Source of the DNA: Frankia tisae
Lineage (GTDB): Bacteria; Actinomycetota; Actinomycetes; Frankiales; Frankiaceae
Reading direction: 5' to 3'
DNA: 39,417 nt
Assembly (NCBI RefSeq): GCF_025403405.1
Contig: NZ_JANEZT010000011.1
Span: forward strand, 1-39,417
Positions within the stretch are counted from its first letter, which is position 1. Every line of letters begins with the position of its first letter. The notes under the pieces were generated by a model, which was not told the DNA's origin, made no database searches, and saw nothing but the letters and a program-made list of their open reading frames with translations. A program made the translations under genes and the position numbers. Of this stretch, positions 29,262-37,311 are shown in pieces.

Positions 29262-29282
29262 GGGGCGGCAGTTTACCGCCCC
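29262..29282 (-). promoter_or_regulatory. Inverted repeat upstream of the FN3/zinc-ribbon gene
   Basis: GGGGCGG (29262-29268) and CCGCCCC (29276-29282) are a perfect inverted repeat with a 7-base AT-rich centre (CAGTTTA), about 78 bases before the TTG start. A 12-base direct repeat, GCCCCACATCCG, overlaps and follows it (29278-29289 and 29294-29305, period 16). The cluster looks like an operator region, but the regulator is unknown. Confidence 0.45.
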
Positions 29283-29356
29283 ACATCCGGCAGGCCCCAC
29301 ATCCGAGAGTACGAAGCGGCGCCCCGCCCCGGGTCCCGGACGCCGCAGACGCCCAG

Positions 29357-29376
29357 CCTGATCCTTGTGGATCAGG
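29357..29376. promoter_or_regulatory. Perfect hairpin between the Hsp70 and FN3 genes
   Basis: CCTGATCC (29357-29364) and GGATCAGG (29369-29376) form a perfect 8-bp stem with the loop TTGT. It lies about 180 bases downstream of the Hsp70 stop and about 170 upstream of the FN3 protein start, so it could end the Hsp70 transcript or bind a regulator. The remaining intergenic bases (29185-29557) contain no gene I can support. Confidence 0.45.
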
Positions 29377-29557
29377 GGCCGGTATCACCGTCTGGCGGCG
29401 ATTCCCGACCCTGGCCGTGCGTCCCGGCTGACCCTACCGACTACAGGGCCGACACCCGGAAGCGCCTGCGTACGTGGGAAATTGGCAGCTCATAACACTT
29501 CTCGAGCGGGTTTTTCCTGGGCCGTGGGAGAAGTCCCTGGTCGCGGGATCGACCGGC

Positions 29558-31228
29558 TCAGTCCCGCTGCTTGAGCAAGCTGACCTTCGCCGACTCGATC
29601 GCGCGCATCTCCTCCGAACCAACCCCGGCACGCACCTGAAGGACCAGTGCGGTGGCGGCACCCTCGTGCGCCGCGGTAACCCGAATTGTCTGGTCCCCCG
29701 CCATCGAGAAGGTGACCTCGACCGGCGTGCCGCGCTGGTGACCCGGCGGAATCCCGGAGATTGCCCCGGCGACGATCACCTTGTTGTCGTCGATCTCCGT
29801 GGACTCGGCGGTCGTGCCCTGCTCGAAGACCCGGATGTCGACCTCGGCCTGATCGTCGGTCACGGTGTAGAAGGTGCGGGTGACCGAGATCGGCAGCGCG
29901 TCGTTCTGGTGAGCGAGGAAGGCCGCGACCGGCACGCCGCGGTCCTCCGCGAAGATCCCGAAGCCGCGCGAGGTGACGTTCGTGACCTTGGTGCGGACGA
30001 GGTCGACCACCGACGCGGTCGCGAGCCCCGCGGCGCCGGCGCTGGCCGCCGCCGCCTTCTCCACCGCGGCGTCGTCGGCCGCGGTGAGGTCCTGATCGGG
30101 CCGCAGTGCCCCGCTGGCCACCAGATCCGAGTGGACCTCGCGTTCGAGCGCCTTCTTCTGCCCGTACACCGCGGCGCCCTTGGCCACCGCCAGGTCCGGG
30201 TCGACGAGCCGGGACGTGAGCCCGAAGGACTCCCCCAGCCGGCGGCCGACCGCCGGGGTCTTGCTCATGCCGCCGACCAGCAGGCACAGGTCGATCTTCT
30301 CGACGCCCTTCTCCCGGGCCCGTTCCAGCACGGACCCGGTCAGATCCAGGGTGCGTCGCAACAGCGGCCCGGTGATCTCCTCGAACGTCGCCCGGGTCAC
30401 CGGCACGCTCACCCGCCTGCCCTTGTGCACGACGAGGACATCGACGCTGTCCCGCCCGGACAGCGCGAGCTTGGCGTCCTCGGCCGCGGTGAGCAGCTCC
30501 TGCTCGTCGTAGACGTCGTCGAGGGGGTCGCCCGCGTCGGGCTGCGCCTCGGTGAACTTCTGCGCCAGGTAGCGGACGAGCTCGTTGTCCCAGTCCGCAC
30601 CGCCGAGCTCATGGTCACCATCGGTGGCCACCACGGTGATCGCGCCCTCGCTGAGCCGGATGACCGTGGTGTCGAACGTGCCGCCGCCGAGGTCATAGAC
30701 CAGGACGGTCGACTCCTCCGCGCCGTCCTGGCCGAAACCGTAGGCGAACGCGGCCGCCGTCGGCTCGTTGATGATGTCGACCACGTTCAGCCCGGCCAGC
30801 TCACCGGCAAGCTTGGTGGCCTTGCGCTCCTCGTCGCCGAAGTACGCCGGCACGGTGATGACCGCGTCCGTGACCGGGATGCCGGTCGCCCGCTCGGCGT
30901 CGGCGGCGAGCGCCTTGAGCACGAGGCTCGACACCGCCGAGGCGCTGTACTCCACGTCGTGCGCGACGAAACGCCAGTCGGACGCGCCCATGTGCCGCTT
31001 GACCAGCCGCGCGACGTCGTCGGGGCGGATGCGGGCCTGCCGCTTGGCCTGGGTGCCCACCACGAAGGACGTGGTGCCCTCGCCACCGCCGTCGAACAGC
31101 ACGACCGACGGCGTCGTGGGCTGCGACTCGATGTTGCGGATCACGTCCGGCCGGCCGTACTCGTCGACCTGGGCGATGCAGGAGTAGGTCGTGCCCAGGT
31201 CGATCCCGAACACCTTGGTACCCGCCAC
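29558..31228 (-). CDS. Short Hsp70-family chaperone without C-terminal lid
   Basis: This is a DnaK-like protein of 556 residues. The ATPase domain is complete, with the phosphate-1 loop GIDLGTTYS (8-16), INEPTAAAFAYG, the phosphate-2 motif VYDLGGGTFD and the adenosine motif LLVGGMSKTPAV. A beta-type substrate-binding domain follows (to about 540, GVGSEEMRAIESAKVSLLKQRD region at the end), but the helical lid and disordered tail of housekeeping DnaK are missing. An unusual alanine-rich insert (about 395-425) replaces the normal interdomain linker region. GTG 31228 is the chosen start; GTG 31252 is possible. It lies 52 bases after the GrpE-like gene, in one presumed operon with the TerD-family gene. 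It is most likely a specialised, not general, Hsp70. Confidence 0.85.
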   Translation of the reverse strand: MAGTKVFGIDLGTTYSCIAQVDEYGRPDVIRNIESQPTTPSVVLFDGGGEGTTSFVVGTQAKRQARIRPDDVARLVKRHMGASDWRFVAHDVEYSASAVSSLVLKALAADAERATGIPVTDAVITVPAYFGDEERKATKLAGELAGLNVVDIINEPTAAAFAYGFGQDGAEESTVLVYDLGGGTFDTTVIRLSEGAITVVATDGDHELGGADWDNELVRYLAQKFTEAQPDAGDPLDDVYDEQELLTAAEDAKLALSGRDSVDVLVVHKGRRVSVPVTRATFEEITGPLLRRTLDLTGSVLERAREKGVEKIDLCLLVGGMSKTPAVGRRLGESFGLTSRLVDPDLAVAKGAAVYGQKKALEREVHSDLVASGALRPDQDLTAADDAAVEKAAAASAGAAGLATASVVDLVRTKVTNVTSRGFGIFAEDRGVPVAAFLAHQNDALPISVTRTFYTVTDDQAEVDIRVFEQGTTAESTEIDDNKVIVAGAISGIPPGHQRGTPVEVTFSMAGDQTIRVTAAHEGAATALVLQVRAGVGSEEMRAIESAKVSLLKQRD

Positions 31229-31280
31229 CGTCTGAACTCTTCCCTTCGCCACTCTCGTCAGCGTTCGCCGCCACCGCGAC

Positions 31281-33572
31281 TCAGCGCGACCGGTAGACCT
31301 CGGTCTCCGCGGGCCGGACGACGGTCGTCTCACCGCGGACGAAGCCGGGGCGCACGGTGCGGGCGATGGTCCCGTCCCGTCCCGGATCGTCCGTGGCCAC
31401 CCGCCGCAGACCCAGATGCCGCGCCGGGTCGAAGGTCCCGCCCGGTACCGCCGTGTAAGGCCGCACGTCCACGGCCAGGTCCAGCACCTGGAGCAGCTGC
31501 TTGCGCAGGATGCCGGCGACGCTTTGCGGATCGTCCGCCCCCAGGCTACCCATCTGATCGTGCAGCCGGATCAGGCCCCGCAGCAGCGGCGCCATCGCCT
31601 CGGTGAGCTCACCGGCGCGCAGCCGGCTGTTCTCCGCGTGCAGCCGGTCCACCAGCTCCGCGTCGTGGCGGCGCAGCCGGGCGAGCTCGTCGAGCTGGCT
31701 GGCGAGGCGCTCGATTGCCACCGCCTGGATCGCGCCGATCGACCCGGCCAGACCGCCGTCCCCCACCGGCCCGGGCCGTTCGGCGGCCTCGTCGCGGCCG
31801 GCGTGCTGGCCACGACCGTCTTCGCCCCCCCGACCGGCGCCCCGGTCGACTGCCACCGCCAACACCTCGTCCACATCGTCGTCGGGGCCGGAAACGGGCG
31901 AGCCCACCGGCCCGCCAAGGTGATCCGGGCCGCTGGGATGGGACGGGCCACCGCGGCAGCCCGAATCCGCCGGATCGCCTACGGCGTCGTATGTCGCGAG
32001 GGCATCGTCCGGGGGCAGGACGTCCTCGCTGCCGGCCCTGGCGTCCTCCCGCCGGCCGCCGGGCTCGGGAAGGTCGTCTCGGGGATACCCGGGGTACGGG
32101 TCGTCCCCGGGGCTCGGGCCTGAGGTGGCGTTCCCGCCCTCGTCCCGCTCAGCGGCACCGGAATACCCGCCGGGTGCAGGCGGGGTGCCAGTCGCCGGCG
32201 GTACCGCGAAACCGGCCGCTCGCAGCGCCTCGTCGTCGACGCCGAGCGCGGTCGTCTCGACCGCGTCGGACCTCCACGCCTCGGTTGCCGGCCCAGCGCC
32301 GCCCGCCGGCCCGGCGAGATCGGCGTACCGTCCGGACTCCGCCACCATCTGGTCGTCGGACTGCACTTCGTGCGGGTACTCGCCCGAGCTGTCGCGCTCC
32401 CCCGGCGCGAGCAGGTCCGGATAGTCCAGGCGGCGGGAGTGCTCAAGTTCCTGCGGGTACGGGCGCCGGCCGCCGTCGAACCGCGGGCCGCCCGGGTCCG
32501 ACTCGGCGTCCAGGTCGACACCCCCCGCCCATGCCTGCTCGACACGGCCGGGGTGGTCTGGATCCGCGAGGTCGGCCTCGTGGGCGAGGTCTTCCTGATT
32601 CGCGGCATCCGCCTGACGCCCGGGATCGGCCTGGTAGGCGGGGTCGGCCTGGTAGGCGGGGTCCGCTGCAGCGTGGTGGACGGATTCGGCCAGGTGCTGG
32701 GGGGCAGCGGCGTAATGCCGCGCGGCAGGCGGGTAACGCTCATCGAGGTAGCCGTCCGCCGGCTCGTCAGGCCAGCGCCGGCCGTCGTAACCGTCGGCGC
32801 CGAGCGCCACATCGACGGCATCCGTACTCGTCGCCGCGCCGCCGAGGTCGTCCGCTGTGGAGCCGGGGGCGTCATCAGAATGGCGGGGGCCGTCGACGGC
32901 GTGGGGGTCCAGGGCACCGGGGCGATCGCGCCCCGCGCGCACGTACGGGTCGAGCGGCGGGGCCGAGCCGAGCGCAGGCACCCCGAATCCGCGCACTCCT
33001 GTTGGCACGGACTCGTCCCAGTGGGTGCCGGGCCCGGGAGTCGCCCCCCCGCCAGCCTCCTGGGACCCGCCGGAGCGGTGGGTGCGCTCGGGCGGGGCGA
33101 AATAGTCCCCCGGGCCTCGGCCGGCCGGCCCCTGGTTCCAGCCACGAAGAAGGTCGTCGCGCAGGGGCCCGGCGTCCCGCTCCGACCGCTCGAAAGCTGT
33201 CTGGTCCGGCACAGCCCGGTCCGGCACAGCCCCGTCCTGGGTGGAACGATTCAGTCCTCGCCACGGCGAGTAACCGTCGGTGCCGTATGGCTCCAACCCA
33301 TCCCGCGCCCCCCGCGGGTCCCGTCCCGGGTCGCCGGTGGCCGACAGCGGATCCGGCTCCAACGGGTCGGGCACCAACGGGTCGGGCACCAACGGGTCGG
33401 GCACCAACAGATCCGGATCCGAGGGATCGGGAGCCTCCTCGCCCGGTGGGCCGGAGCGCGCCCCGCCGGGCGGGAACCAGCTTCCCCGGCCGCGGGGCGC
33501 GGGATCGCGGCGTGGCTGGAACATCGGGTATCGATCCTCCTCGCCGCCGGGCGGCGGGACCGGGGGGGTCAT
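31281..33572 (-). CDS. GrpE-like nucleotide exchange factor with long disordered N-terminus
   Basis: The last about 150 residues resemble GrpE. A coiled-coil helix (ERLASQLDELARLRRHDAEL) leads into a helical bundle (MAPLLRGLIRLHDQMGSL), and a beta-wing follows (FDPARHLGLRRV, then GTIARTVRPGFVRGETTVVRP), in the same order as canonical GrpE. GrpE exchanges ADP for ATP on Hsp70, and the next gene is an Hsp70. The first about 600 residues are acidic, Pro/Gly/Asp-rich, lack any fold signature and contain several tandem repeats (DPLVP, DPAYQA, AVPD), which is very unlike the about 200-residue housekeeping GrpE. ATG 33572 is used here; ATG 33524 has a better ribosome-binding site (AGGAGG, 11 bases away). 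It follows the TerD-family gene by 19 bases. Confidence 0.75.
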   Translation of the reverse strand: MTPPVPPPGGEEDRYPMFQPRRDPAPRGRGSWFPPGGARSGPPGEEAPDPSDPDLLVPDPLVPDPLVPDPLEPDPLSATGDPGRDPRGARDGLEPYGTDGYSPWRGLNRSTQDGAVPDRAVPDQTAFERSERDAGPLRDDLLRGWNQGPAGRGPGDYFAPPERTHRSGGSQEAGGGATPGPGTHWDESVPTGVRGFGVPALGSAPPLDPYVRAGRDRPGALDPHAVDGPRHSDDAPGSTADDLGGAATSTDAVDVALGADGYDGRRWPDEPADGYLDERYPPAARHYAAAPQHLAESVHHAAADPAYQADPAYQADPGRQADAANQEDLAHEADLADPDHPGRVEQAWAGGVDLDAESDPGGPRFDGGRRPYPQELEHSRRLDYPDLLAPGERDSSGEYPHEVQSDDQMVAESGRYADLAGPAGGAGPATEAWRSDAVETTALGVDDEALRAAGFAVPPATGTPPAPGGYSGAAERDEGGNATSGPSPGDDPYPGYPRDDLPEPGGRREDARAGSEDVLPPDDALATYDAVGDPADSGCRGGPSHPSGPDHLGGPVGSPVSGPDDDVDEVLAVAVDRGAGRGGEDGRGQHAGRDEAAERPGPVGDGGLAGSIGAIQAVAIERLASQLDELARLRRHDAELVDRLHAENSRLRAGELTEAMAPLLRGLIRLHDQMGSLGADDPQSVAGILRKQLLQVLDLAVDVRPYTAVPGGTFDPARHLGLRRVATDDPGRDGTIARTVRPGFVRGETTVVRPAETEVYRSR
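33360..33404. repeat. 15-base tandem repeat in the GrpE-like gene
   Basis: CAACGGGTCGGGCAC is repeated three times in tandem, with a diverged fourth unit, and encodes a D-P-L-V-P repeat on the minus strand. Other tandem repeats in the same disordered region are an 18-base unit at about 32627-32662 (DPAYQA) and a 15-base unit at about 33205-33240 (AVPD). All keep the reading frame. Confidence 0.85.
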
Positions 33573-33591
33573 CGCGAGGTACCGGCGTGTC

Positions 33592-34272
33592 TCACTTACG
33601 GCCGGCGGTCCAGTTCAGCCCCCAGCCGTATGCCTGGTCGAGTTCGCGGTGGCCGCTGACGTACCGGACCTCGCGGCTGACCGTGAAGTCATTGCCGGTG
33701 TTGGTCAGCAGGGCGATCGCACACATTCGTGCGCCGCCGGCCTGCTCGTCAAGGCGTACCTCGATCGGGGCACCCTGAGCGGGCGTCAGGGTTACCACTG
33801 CGTCGGCCTGGTCGAACGATGCCACGCCCTGGTAGATGAAGGCGAACACGAGCAGCCGGCGGATCTGGCCGATCTGCGCGAGGTTGACGTAGAGGTTCTC
33901 GCCGCCCACGGCGGCACCGGTCCGGTCGTCCGCGTCCAGATTGACGTAGGGGGGGCCGTCGAAGGAACCGAACGCGTCGCCCAACGCCTGGACCACGCCG
34001 GAGCGGCCGTCGGCGAGCTCGAACAGCGCGGCCAGGTCCAGATCGATGCCCCCACCGGCGGCGCCGAGCACCCGCTTGAGGAAGCCGCCTTTCTGCTGCT
34101 GGCCGCCGGCCGGATTCTGGTTCCAGTTGAGGTTGACGTGTAGCCGGCCGCCGCCGCCCTGCTTGCTCAGCGACACCGATGGCGCGGACTTCGTCAGCGT
34201 CACCTTGCTCAGCGAAACCGGTCCGGAGCCGGCCGGTGGCGCGCTGGGACGCTTGGAGTAATCGATGCCCAT
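33592..34272 (-). CDS. TerD-family protein (second copy, upstream of GrpE-like/Hsp70)
   Basis: This 226-residue TerD-superfamily protein carries the typical VSLSK motif twice near its N-terminus (residues about 19-39). An LHVNLNWN strand follows, and acidic loops typical of the calcium-binding TerD fold (IDLDLAALFEL, VNLDADDRTG, GGENLYVNL) come after it. It is larger and more diverged than the second TerD in the window and may be of the TerA/TerZ-like type. The ATG at 34272 has a very good ribosome-binding site (AAAGGAG). It is the first gene of the putative operon TerD-like, GrpE-like, Hsp70. TerD proteins are thought to sense metal ions or stress together with TerC-type membrane proteins; the exact function is unknown. 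Confidence 0.85.
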   Translation of the reverse strand: MGIDYSKRPSAPPAGSGPVSLSKVTLTKSAPSVSLSKQGGGGRLHVNLNWNQNPAGGQQQKGGFLKRVLGAAGGGIDLDLAALFELADGRSGVVQALGDAFGSFDGPPYVNLDADDRTGAAVGGENLYVNLAQIGQIRRLLVFAFIYQGVASFDQADAVVTLTPAQGAPIEVRLDEQAGGARMCAIALLTNTGNDFTVSREVRYVSGHRELDQAYGWGLNWTAGRK

Positions 34273-34313
34273 GGTCCGCTCCTTTGCGGTTGCCGGATTG
34301 GTGATCTGCAGTC

Positions 34314-34341
34314 GGTGGACGGATACGGCCGGTGGACGGAT
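34314..34341 (-). promoter_or_regulatory. Direct repeat upstream of the TerD-like/GrpE/Hsp70 operon
   Basis: GGTGGACGGAT occurs at 34314-34324 and again at 34331-34341, a period of 17 bases (about one and a half helical turns), some 42 bases before the start codon. It could be a binding site for a regulator of the operon. A GTGACATCG string follows upstream, but no clear -10/-35 pair is visible. Confidence 0.4.
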
Positions 34342-34479
34342 GGTCGCCGGCTACGCCGATGTCGCCCCGACGATGTCACATCCGCGGTGGACCGCTCCAG
34401 ACCGCGGCGCCCACGCGATGAGCGGGACGCCCGGCGGCCCACCGCCCACCGACCGCCCCCGCGGCCGGTCGCGGCGGCG

Positions 34480-35679
34480 TTACAGCGGCGTGCTCACCGC
34501 CTCGCGCGGCTGGCCCTGACCACCCTCGCCCTCGTCGTCCCTGATCGGGCCGGCGGAGTCGTCGGAGTCCGCATCGGCGTGCCGGCGGCGGTGCAGGATG
34601 GACGACACGAGCGCCACGCCGATGAAGGCCACTCCCACCAGTCCGGTGACGATCTCCGGGACCTCGGTCTCGATCGAGATGGCGAGGATGATCGCCAGCG
34701 CGCCGATGGCGTAGTGCGCGCCGTGTTCGAGGTAGATGTACTCGGACAGGGTGCCCCGGCGGACGAGGTACACGGTCAGCGACCGGATGTACATCGCGCC
34801 GATGCCCAGGCCGGTGGCGATGACGAAGATGTTCTGGGAGATCGCGAATGCGCCGACGACGCCGTCGAACGAGAACGACGCGTCGATGACCTCCAGGTAG
34901 AGGAACAGGAAGGCGGCCGCCTTGCCGGTGGCGAGCACCAGCTTCGGGGGTCCGGAGGAGCGCGGGGTGCCGGCCGACTTCCCGGCGTCCCCGGCGGCCT
35001 CGGCGTCGGCGCTGTCGTCGGCGTCGTCGTCCTCCTCGGCGCCGACCCCGCGCGCCTCGAAGAACTCCCCGAGGCCACGCACCCCGAGGTAGGTGGCCAG
35101 GCCGGCGACGCCCGCGGTCAGCACCTGCTGGGTGTTGTCACCGGCGAACGCCTCGCCCACGACGAGCAGCGCGACGAGGCCGATCACGGTCGGGATCACG
35201 TCGAGCTGGCCGGCGCGCCGCAGCGGCTCCTCCAGCTTCTTGATCCACTGAACCTCCCGCTCGGTGTCGAACAGGAAGTCCAGGAACAGCATGAACAGGA
35301 AGATCCCGCCGAACGCGGCGATCGCCGGGTGCGCGTCACCGAGCTTCTCCGCGTACTGCGCGCTGTCGTTGAGCGCCAGGTCGAAGACCTTGACCGGACC
35401 GATATGCGCGGTCAGCGCCACGATGATGATCGGGAAGAGCAGCCGCATGCCGAACACGGCGATGACGACGCCCAGCGTCAGGAAGAGCTTCTGCCAGAAC
35501 GGGTTCATCCGGCGCAGGATCGTCGCGTTGATGACCGCGTTGTCGAAGGAGAGGCTGATCTCGAGCACGGCGAGGATGGCCACGATGGCCGCATCCCGCG
35601 GGCTGCCGATCACCCCCGCTCCAACCACCCCGATCGCGGTGATCGCCAACGACCACCCGAAGATCCGCAAGGCGTGCAC
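34480..35679 (-). CDS. DUF475 / TerC-superfamily integral membrane protein
   Basis: This is a multi-pass membrane protein of 399 residues of the DUF475 group in the TerC/LysE-like superfamily. It has about seven to nine hydrophobic segments. The motifs LEISLSFDNAVINA (about 40-53) and EVIDASFSFDGVVGAF (about 265-280) hold the intramembrane aspartates typical of TerC, repeated in both halves. The central loop (about 210-243) is strongly acidic and probably cytosolic; it might bind metal ions. The tail is hydrophilic. I chose GTG 35679 (MHALRIFGWSL) with AAGGTG upstream; the frame is open to 35829, but that extension is low-complexity. TerC-type proteins export or sense metal ions; here it lies between two TerD genes, the classical Ter arrangement. 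Confidence 0.85.
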   Translation of the reverse strand: MHALRIFGWSLAITAIGVVGAGVIGSPRDAAIVAILAVLEISLSFDNAVINATILRRMNPFWQKLFLTLGVVIAVFGMRLLFPIIIVALTAHIGPVKVFDLALNDSAQYAEKLGDAHPAIAAFGGIFLFMLFLDFLFDTEREVQWIKKLEEPLRRAGQLDVIPTVIGLVALLVVGEAFAGDNTQQVLTAGVAGLATYLGVRGLGEFFEARGVGAEEDDDADDSADAEAAGDAGKSAGTPRSSGPPKLVLATGKAAAFLFLYLEVIDASFSFDGVVGAFAISQNIFVIATGLGIGAMYIRSLTVYLVRRGTLSEYIYLEHGAHYAIGALAIILAISIETEVPEIVTGLVGVAFIGVALVSSILHRRRHADADSDDSAGPIRDDEGEGGQGQPREAVSTPL

Positions 35680-36065
35680 GCCTATCAACACCTTCCCGGA
35701 CCGATCGCCAGACCCCGGTCGCGCCGCGCGGGCGGATCCGCGGTCCGTCGGATCCCGCCACGTCGCCTGAACTCGCCGGAGACCGCGTCGGCCCGCGGCC
35801 GGTTGGCCCGGAGCGGCGGTCGACGGCATCGTAGCTGCTCATCCGGTGGGCGCGACCTGACAAATGGGTTACACCGAATACGCACGCCCCTACCCGCGCA
35901 CTACCTCCACACACGCCAGGTGATGGGGCACGTTGCGTGGCCGCCGGTCGTCCCGGGCCGGCGGACGGGCGCCTGCGGAGTGGCCGGAGCCGGTCGCGGG
36001 ACCAGCCCCGGCCATCCGGTCGCCGGGCATGCTGCCCGGCGTGGTGCGCAGTGATGCGGACCGGG
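35680..36065. other. Intergenic region between terD and the DUF475 gene
   Basis: No gene is supported. It contains the terminator-like hairpin at 36022-36040 and the presumed promoter of the DUF475 gene. A TACGAT box (about 35829-35834 on the minus strand) is the best -10 candidate, but it lacks a well-placed -35 box. Confidence 0.4.
36022..36040 (-). terminator. Terminator hairpin after terD
   Basis: GCCGGGCA (36022-36029) and TGCCCGGC (36033-36040) form a perfect 8-bp stem with a 3-base loop, 25 bases after the terD stop. There is no T-run. It probably ends a monocistronic terD transcript. Confidence 0.6.
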
Positions 36066-36641
36066 TCAGACGTTGACGCCGAAGTCGCGGGCGATGCCGG
36101 CCAGGCCCGAGGCGTAGCCCTGGCCGACGGCGCGGAACTTCCAGTCCGCCCCGTGCCGGTAGACCTCGCCAAAGACCATGGCCGTCTCGGTGGAGGCGTC
36201 CTCGGTGAGGTCGTAGCGGGCGATCTCGGTGCCGCCGGCGCCGTTGACGATGCGGATGAAGGCGTTGCGGACCTGACCGAAGTTCTGCTGGCGTGAGTCC
36301 GCGTCGTAGATGGAGACCGGAAACACGATCTTGTCGATCTCCGTGGGCAGCGACGTGAGGTTCACGGAGATGGCCTCGTCGTCGCCCTCGCCCTCGCCGG
36401 TGAGGTTGTCGCCCTGGTGCTCGATCGCGCCCTCGGGGCTCTTGAGGTTGTTGAAGAAGACGAAGTGCCCGTCCGAGACGACCTTGCCGTCGGCACGGCA
36501 CGCGATGGCGCTGGCGTCGAGGTCGAAGTCGGCGCCGGTCGTGCTGCGCACGTCCCAGCCGAGGCCGACCACGATGTTGGTCAGGCCGGGCGCCTCCTTG
36601 GACAGCGACACGTTGCCGCCCTTGCTGAGACTGACTCCCAC
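36066..36641 (-). CDS. terD: TerD family tellurium-resistance / stress protein
   Basis: This canonical TerD protein has 191 residues. It starts [20 protein letters not shown], followed by the conserved strand IVVGLGWD. Acidic Ca2+-binding loops follow ([10 protein letters not shown], about 36-45; [15 protein letters not shown], about 83-97), then INKIVFP-like and [18 protein letters not shown] segments. TerD binds calcium and is proposed to form a membrane-linked complex with TerC and TerB in stress or metal responses. GTG 36641 is the start, chosen because AGGAGG lies four bases upstream. It stands upstream of the DUF475 gene on the same strand, separated by a terminator and nearly 390 bases. 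Confidence 0.95.
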   Translation of the reverse strand: MGVSLSKGGNVSLSKEAPGLTNIVVGLGWDVRSTTGADFDLDASAIACRADGKVVSDGHFVFFNNLKSPEGAIEHQGDNLTGEGEGDDEAISVNLTSLPTEIDKIVFPVSIYDADSRQQNFGQVRNAFIRIVNGAGGTEIARYDLTEDASTETAMVFGEVYRHGADWKFRAVGQGYASGLAGIARDFGVNV

Positions 36642-37311
36642 TGTTCCTCCTGCTGTACGTCGACTGCGTTGTCTGGGGGCCACCACGCGGGGCGGCGGCC
36701 GCTGTACGGGAGCGCGGTACGCCCCCGGGTGACCCCGGTACCCCGGCGACCGGGCGCCGGCAGCCTACTGTCCGGCGCGAACGGCACGGTCACTCTCCGC
36801 CCGCGAAGCCACGTGCCGGGGTACGTGTTGCTCTGCGGGACGAACGAGTCACGCGCGAGGTTCCCACCGGCGGTCCACCCGTGACCGCGGCATCCCACCT
36901 GTCCGGGTCGCGCCCCCAGGTCGCGCTCCCCAGGACCCGGCCCCGACCCGCCATGACTCGATCGGGCGGTCACTTCACCCGCCGGTAACGCGGGTGGAAC
37001 ATGAACCATCCGGTCACCCAACGCATCATCAACAATGGGCGGGCCCACCAAACCCGCGCATGACCCGCCACTGTCACCGGTACGGCAGCGAAAGTGCACG
37101 CCGGACGGCACAACAGACGAGGTTCGGACGTTCGTGGGCGCCGCAACTGGGGAACATCGGCTCCGGCGGAACCATCCGGACGGGGCCGGCGGACCCACCC
37201 CAACGCCAACAATCACCCATCCGGAGGCCGCAGGCAGTTCACGCAGAGGTGTCGCTATTCGCCACGTGCAGGGCGGACCATTGAGGTGTGGTTCGTCTGG
37301 ATAAGGTCGCC
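36642..37311. other. Divergent intergenic region between terD and glgE
   Basis: This 670-base region between the divergent genes terD and glgE contains no gene I can support; the short frames present lack ribosome-binding sites and family features. It must hold both promoters. The only structured element I see is the inverted repeat at 36976-36996. Confidence 0.5.
36976..36996. promoter_or_regulatory. Inverted repeat in the terD-glgE intergenic region
   Basis: CACCCGC (36976-36982) and GCGGGTG (36990-36996) form a perfect 7-bp inverted repeat around CGGTAAC, 335 bases from terD and 315 from glgE. It could be an operator or a structural element; its target gene is unclear. Confidence 0.35.

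Noticed and set aside
25423-29361. Plus-strand frames of 466 and 767 residues opposite the giant FN3 protein
   Set aside because: Antisense of a gene with ordered zinc ribbons and FN3 repeats; rich in Arg/Gly/Pro with no motif.
31715-33778. 687-residue plus-strand frame opposite the GrpE-like gene
   Set aside because: Extreme Arg/Pro content and no domain; the opposite strand carries the GrpE beta-wing and helices.
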